A stretch of 64,000 bases of DNA, taken from positions 2,498,001 to 2,562,000 of the forward strand of contig NZ_CP021768.1 in NCBI RefSeq assembly GCF_002192255.1, written 5' to 3'. The notes beneath the pieces were generated by a model, which worked only from the letters and a program-made list of their open reading frames with translations, ran no database searches and had not been told where the DNA came from. Source of the DNA: Stenotrophomonas sp. WZN-1 (GTDB taxonomy: Bacteria > Pseudomonadota > Gammaproteobacteria > Xanthomonadales > Xanthomonadaceae). A program made the position numbers and the translations under genes. Within the stretch, counting starts at the first letter, position 1, and each line of letters starts with the position of its first letter. Shown one piece after another: positions 60,250 to 64,000 of this stretch.

Positions 60250-60729
60250 ATGCCGAAGATCCGCCCCGCTCATGCCGATGACCTGCCTGCGATCAGTGCG
60301 CTGTGCCTGGCCGCGTTCGACGAGGCAGTGGCGCCGACGCTCGGCGCGGCCGGCATCGCCACCTTCGGCAGTGTCGCTGCAGCGGATGCGTTCGGTGTGC
60401 GCCTGCAGGGTGACAACCACATCCTGGTGGCCGAGCAGGATGCGCGCGTGGTCGGGGTGGTCGAACTGAAGGAGGGCCGGCACCTGGCGATGCTGTTCGT
60501 CGATCCCGACTGCCAGGGCCAGGGCATCGGCCATGCGCTGTTCGAGGCGGTGCTGCCGCAGGTGCGCGAACCGGTGCTGACCGTGCGTGCCTCGCTCAAT
60601 GCCGTGCCGACGTACCTGCGCTATGGCTTCGTGCTGGATGGCGAGGTCGGCGAGTTCAACGGGCTGGTGTACCAGCAGATGGTGCGGGCGGTGCCGCCTT
60701 CGGCAAGGGCGCCCCCTGGTCTGCACTGA
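60250..60729 (+). CDS. GNAT-family N-acetyltransferase
   Basis: ATG at 60250 gives 159 residues. The acetyl-CoA site is LFVDPDCQGQGIGHALFEAV (QGQGIG loop), preceded by ILVAEQDARVVGVVELKEGR and followed by LNAVPTYLRYGFVLDGEVGE, the usual GNAT end. Substrate unknown. It is divergent from the LLM gene. Confidence 0.88.
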   Translation: MPKIRPAHADDLPAISALCLAAFDEAVAPTLGAAGIATFGSVAAADAFGVRLQGDNHILVAEQDARVVGVVELKEGRHLAMLFVDPDCQGQGIGHALFEAVLPQVREPVLTVRASLNAVPTYLRYGFVLDGEVGEFNGLVYQQMVRAVPPSARAPPGLH

Positions 60730-60837
60730 CCTCCCGCCCACATTCCCTGCGGCATGCCCGACATAAGCAAACTGAATCAGCACCTGCGCCGGCCGTTCCT
60801 ACAATGGCCTGTCACCCTGCCCTACGAGATGCTGCCG

Positions 60838-62349
60838 ATGCGCGTCGCGCTTTCCGTGTTGCTGCTGGCTTCGGCGCTGAGCGCCTGCACCCCGGCCCCG
60901 GTTTCCACCGCCAGTTCCGCGGAGGCGCGCGCGCCGGCCGGCGCCATCGCCTGGCGCCAGGGCGATGTGGACGATGCCTTCGCCGAGGCCGCCGACAGCG
61001 GCAAGCCGGTGCTGCTGTACTGGGGCGCGGTCTGGTGCCCGCCGTGCAACCAGCTCAAGGCCGGCCTGTTCAAGGACCCGGCCTTCATCGCACTGACCGG
61101 CAAATTCGTGCCGGTCTACCTGGATGGCGACGAGGAAGGTGCGCAGGCCTGGGGTGAGCGCTTCGGGGTGCGCGGCTACCCGACGCTGATCGTGCTGGAC
61201 CCGCAGCGCAACGAAATCACCCGCGTCGCCGGTGGCAATGACGCCGCCGAACTGACCCGGGCCCTGACCGTGGCCGCCGGCCGCCGCAGTGCTGTTGCCG
61301 CCACCTTGGCCACCGCGCTGGCAACGCCAGACCGACTGGCCGCGGAAGATTGGCAGGTGCTGGGCGACTACGGCTGGGAGGTCGACGCCAACCGCCTGGC
61401 TGGCGAGCGCAACAGCCAGGACGTGCTGCGCCAGCTGTCCAAGAGCGCACCGGATGCCGCCCTGCAGCGCCGCTTCGCCCTGCTGTCCTTGGCGACAGCC
61501 GAAAAGTCCGTTGCCTCGCCCACCGAAGTGCGCGAACTGCTGCAGGCCGTGCTGGCGCAACCTGCCGAAGTCCGTCGCAACCGCGAGCTGCTGGGCTATG
61601 CCGGCGCCAAGCTCGTGCAGCAGGCCAGCGCGGGCCCGGCCACGTCCAACACGCTGGGGCAGCAGCTGCTCGTCGCACTGGAGCGGGCAGATGCCGAACG
61701 CGGCGATCGCGCCGACGATGCGCTATCGCGCGCGTTGACCGAAGTCTCGCTGGCTCGCCAGCAGCAACCGAAGGGCGCGTTGCCGGCGGCACTGGTGGAA
61801 CGGGTCAAGCAGCGCGTGGCCGCGGCCGATGCCGCCGCCACCGATGCGCATGCACGCCAGGCCACGATCAGCAGCGCGGTGTATGCACTTCGCGAAGTAG
61901 GTGACGACGCCGGTGCGGAAGCGCTGCTGCTGGCCGAACTGAAGCGCAGCGAGCAACCGTACTACTACATGCCGGAGCTGGCCGAACTGGCCGAGCAGCG
62001 CGGCGCCCCCGCCGGGGCGTTGGAGTGGTTGAAGCGTGCCTACGACGGCGCGCAGGGCCCCGCGACCCGCGTGCAGTGGGGCGTGCTGTACGTGGAAGGC
62101 CTCCTCAAGCTGGCGCCGGACGATGCGCCGCGCATCGAGCAAGCCACCGGCTCGCTGATCGCCGAGCTGGAAGCACAGCCTTCGGGCTACCACCAGCGCA
62201 CCCGCCAGCGCTTCGAGCGCCTGGCCGGGCAGTTGAAGGCGTGGAGCAGCAAGCACCAGGGCGCGGAGACGCTGGCGCGTTTGCAGCAGCGCATGCTGCA
62301 GGCGTGCGGCGGGCAGGCGGATGGCGCGTGCAAGGAGTGGTTGAGTTGA
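60838..62349 (+). CDS. Thioredoxin-fold lipoprotein
   Basis: ATG at 60838 gives 503 residues with a lipoprotein signal (LSVLLLASALSAC, Cys17). The thioredoxin domain (about 40-160) has YWGAVWCPPCNQLKAGLF with active-site C67 and C70 and VRGYPTLIVLDP with the cis-proline. The remaining 340 residues are helical repeats of unknown role. It should act in the periplasm as a disulfide or reductase protein. An intrinsic terminator follows. An in-frame ATG at 60829 is an alternative start. Confidence 0.85.
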   Translation: MRVALSVLLLASALSACTPAPVSTASSAEARAPAGAIAWRQGDVDDAFAEAADSGKPVLLYWGAVWCPPCNQLKAGLFKDPAFIALTGKFVPVYLDGDEEGAQAWGERFGVRGYPTLIVLDPQRNEITRVAGGNDAAELTRALTVAAGRRSAVAATLATALATPDRLAAEDWQVLGDYGWEVDANRLAGERNSQDVLRQLSKSAPDAALQRRFALLSLATAEKSVASPTEVRELLQAVLAQPAEVRRNRELLGYAGAKLVQQASAGPATSNTLGQQLLVALERADAERGDRADDALSRALTEVSLARQQQPKGALPAALVERVKQRVAAADAAATDAHARQATISSAVYALREVGDDAGAEALLLAELKRSEQPYYYMPELAELAEQRGAPAGALEWLKRAYDGAQGPATRVQWGVLYVEGLLKLAPDDAPRIEQATGSLIAELEAQPSGYHQRTRQRFERLAGQLKAWSSKHQGAETLARLQQRMLQACGGQADGACKEWLS

Positions 62350-62356
62350 GTTGATG

Positions 62357-62394
62357 AAAGCGCTGGCGGCTGGTTCGCCTGCCGGCGCTTTTGT
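62357..62394 (+). terminator. Intrinsic terminator of the thioredoxin-fold gene
   Basis: AAAGCGCTGGC pairs with GCCGGCGCTTT (one T-G wobble), followed by TTGTT. It begins 8 bp after the stop codon. Confidence 0.8.
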
Positions 62395-62492
62395 TGACAC
62401 GTGTGGGAGGGGGCGGGGGCAGCGCATCAGCGCGCCGGTGAGGGTTCGGAAAGCGGGAGCCCATGGCTGGCAGCTCGCATTGCATGAATGCT

Positions 62493-62514
62493 GCCAGCCA
62501 TGGGCTGGCACTAC
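62493..62514 (-). repeat. SMAG-type REP palindrome
   Basis: GCCAGCCATGGGCTGGC plus ACTAC, with GTAG on the minus strand. A partial facing copy (CCCATGGCTGGCAGC) lies about 20 bp upstream. Confidence 0.82.
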
Positions 62515-62573
62515 TGAACCCGCTCCTGCTCCTGCCTTTGATTCCGTCTCCGCGCCAGCGCAGGGAGCTTTCC

Positions 62574-62681
62574 TGCAGGGGCTGATGGGTCAGCGCAGGA
62601 CCGTTGGCGCCATGGATGGCGCCATCGAGCCCCCATGGATGGGTTCACGGCGTGTCCTGCGCTGACCCATCAGCCCCTGCA
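62574..62681. repeat. Large structured inverted-repeat element, copy 2
   Basis: The arms 62574-62601 and 62654-62681 are perfect 28-bp reverse complements. The core (62602-62653) is 52 nt, the same length as copy 1. It has a perfect 9-bp hairpin with GG loop (62605-62613 with 62616-62624) and the shared GCCCCCATGGATGGGTTCAC plus GGCGT. Arms and the small stem differ from copy 1 but remain fully paired. It lies between the thioredoxin-fold gene and sodA. Confidence 0.87.
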
Positions 62682-62809
62682 TGCCAGGAAGAATCAAGGC
62701 GCCATCAGCGCACGCATTTCAATCCCGCCTCTTGACCTCAACCAATGTTGAGGTGCGATAACGATCTCCCCACGGCCAGCCCCTGGCGTTCCCCACGGAG
62801 ATTGCTTCG

Positions 62810-63439
62810 ATGTCGTACTCGCTTCCCCCGCTCCCCTACGCCCATGACGCCCTCGAGCCGCATTTTGATGCGCGTACGATGGAAATCCACCACAGCAAGC
62901 ACCACCAGACCTACGTCAACAACCTCAATGCGGCCATCGAGCAGGCCGGCATCGCCGAGCAGCCGGTCGAGGCGCTGATCGCCAACCTCGATGCCGTGCC
63001 CGAGGCGCAGCGTGGCGCAGTCCGCAACAACGGTGGCGGCCACGCCAACCACAGCCTGTTCTGGACCGTGCTCAGCACCAACGGCGGCACGCCCGATGAT
63101 GAGCTGGTCGCCGCCATCGACCGTGACCTCGGCGGTTTCGACGCCTTCAAGGACGCCTTCACCAAGGCCGCGCAGACCCGCTTCGGCAGTGGCTGGGCCT
63201 GGCTGACCAGTGATCGCGATGGCCGCCTGCACGTCGAAAGCAGTGCCAACCAGGACAGCCCGCTGATGGGTGCAGCCGTCGGCCTGTCCGGCAATACCCC
63301 GATCCTCGCACTGGACGTCTGGGAGCACGCCTACTACCTGCACTACCAGAACCGTCGCCCGGACTACATCGGTGCGTTCTTCAACATCATCAACTGGGCC
63401 GAGGTCGGCCGGCGCTACCGCCAGGCCAAGGCCTCATGA
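62810..63439 (+). CDS. sodA: Superoxide dismutase (Mn type)
   Basis: The 209-residue protein has metal ligands in [16 protein letters not shown] (first His), [13 protein letters not shown] (second His) and [16 protein letters not shown] (Asp and third His, DVWEHAYY). [10 protein letters not shown] and the late NIINW favour the manganese form. It destroys superoxide in the cytoplasm. Its stop overlaps the next gene start (ATGA). Confidence 0.96.
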   Translation: MSYSLPPLPYAHDALEPHFDARTMEIHHSKHHQTYVNNLNAAIEQAGIAEQPVEALIANLDAVPEAQRGAVRNNGGGHANHSLFWTVLSTNGGTPDDELVAAIDRDLGGFDAFKDAFTKAAQTRFGSGWAWLTSDRDGRLHVESSANQDSPLMGAAVGLSGNTPILALDVWEHAYYLHYQNRRPDYIGAFFNIINWAEVGRRYRQAKAS

Positions 63440-64000
63440 GCGGCGAGACACTGCCATACGCCGGGCCGTGGGCGGGGGTGTTCCCCGCTCCGGCCCCGGT
63501 GCCGTCGGTCGAGATGCCGCCGCGTGCCTTGCGGCGGCTGCTTGGCCATTTCCCTACCGGCGTGGCCATCGTCTGCGCACGCGATGCGCAGGGAAGACCG
63601 GTCGGCCTGACCATCAACTCGTTCGTACCAGTGTCGCTGCAGCCGCCACTGGTGTTGTGGAACCTGGCGCTGCACGCACAGAGCCTGTCCACCTTCCAGC
63701 GCGCCACCCGCTTTGCGATCAGCGTGCTGGGTACCGACCAGGAAGCACTGGCACGGCGCTTCGCCGATCCGCAGGTACGCAACCGCTTCGACGACCTGCC
63801 GCTGCTGGACGACGAGGAAGACGCGCCACCGCGTATCGCCGGTGCGGTGGCCCATCTCACCTGTACCCGCCATGCACAGTGGCCGGTGGGTGATCACCTT
63901 CTGCTGGCCGGTCGCATCATCGAAGTGCACGAAAACGGTGGCGCACCACTGCTGTTCCACCGTGGCCGTTTCCAGCCAGGCCCGGCCGAGCTGCTGGTGG
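63436..64000 (+). CDS. Flavin-reductase-like protein, partial at window end
   Basis: The gene starts at ATG 63436, overlapping the sodA stop, and runs off the window (at least 188 residues). It has [40 protein letters not shown] and [20 protein letters not shown], the pattern of the flavin reductase-like (FMN-binding split-barrel) family. It should reduce FMN or FAD with NAD(P)H or be part of a two-component monooxygenase. Coupling with sodA suggests a shared oxidative-stress context. Confidence 0.9.
   Translation, partial: MSGETLPYAGPWAGVFPAPAPVPSVEMPPRALRRLLGHFPTGVAIVCARDAQGRPVGLTINSFVPVSLQPPLVLWNLALHAQSLSTFQRATRFAISVLGTDQEALARRFADPQVRNRFDDLPLLDDEEDAPPRIAGAVAHLTCTRHAQWPVGDHLLLAGRIIEVHENGGAPLLFHRGRFQPGPAELLV

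Larger units (their letters stand above)
62350..62809. other. Intergenic region with terminator, SMAG copy and structured element
   Basis: No gene is supported in these 460 bp. They contain an intrinsic terminator (62357-62394), a SMAG palindrome (62493-62514) and the second large structured element (62574-62681). The rest should hold the sodA promoter. Confidence 0.7.

Noticed and set aside
1..64000. CRISPR arrays, rRNA genes or insertion sequences
   Set aside because: No regularly spaced identical repeats, ribosomal RNA sequence or transposase frame was seen on either strand.

Overview
The window is high-GC gammaproteobacterial chromosome. Gene content and numerous GTAG-type palindromic repeats (SMAG elements: a GTAG end followed by a 20-odd-base palindrome) point to Stenotrophomonas, most likely the S. 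maltophilia complex. No rRNA, tRNA, CRISPR array, transposase or prophage gene was seen.

Left part (about 0.4-24.8 kb). A divergent Lrp-type regulator and azlCD exporter come first, then a PAS protein and a diflavin reductase behind a good FNR-type site. From about 24.2 kb back to 4.4 kb nearly everything is on the minus strand and forms an anaerobic nitrate-respiration block: molybdenum-cofactor genes (moaA, a moaC-moaB fusion, moeA, moaD, moaE, mobA), a NarK transporter, narGHJI, a parvulin-type isomerase, a second NarK, a HemN-like protein lacking the radical-SAM cysteines, an FNR regulator with its cluster cysteines, and modABC for molybdate uptake. Five FNR-like 14-mers lie upstream of these genes or of the PAS pair, so cofactor supply, substrate transport, enzyme and regulator are probably co-controlled by oxygen.

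Middle part (25-45 kb) is accessory. A structured leader precedes an unknown small gene. A large secreted Rhs/YD-repeat protein is followed by a string of small, partly AT-richer genes and a displaced Rhs fragment, the usual look of a polymorphic-toxin locus that has swapped its 3' end. Next are a two-DTG aspartic protease, a CDF transporter with a MerR regulator and a textbook MerR-type promoter, an arsenic operon (arsH / arsR-arsC-acr3), an alpha/beta hydrolase, an RcnB-like protein, several small lipoproteins, dgkA and an M14 peptidase.

Right part (45-64 kb). A four-gene operon (DUF3348, a MotA/ExbB-like channel protein with a very long coiled-coil tail, a MotB/OmpA-like partner, DUF2894) has the stator architecture of Zorya ZorAB without the other Zorya genes; this is the best candidate for an undescribed system. 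A complete catecholate siderophore operon follows (entS-C-E-B-ArCP-F-A), with EntB split into separate isochorismatase and aryl-carrier proteins. Last come a DUF3817 protein, an LLM oxidoreductase, a GNAT acetyltransferase, a thioredoxin-like lipoprotein, sodA and the start of a flavin-reductase-like gene that runs off the end.

Two copies of a roughly 105-nt element at opposite ends of the window (234-335 and 62574-62681) have perfect but different long arms around an equally long, conserved core. Their stems covary, which marks them as a real structured repeat family.
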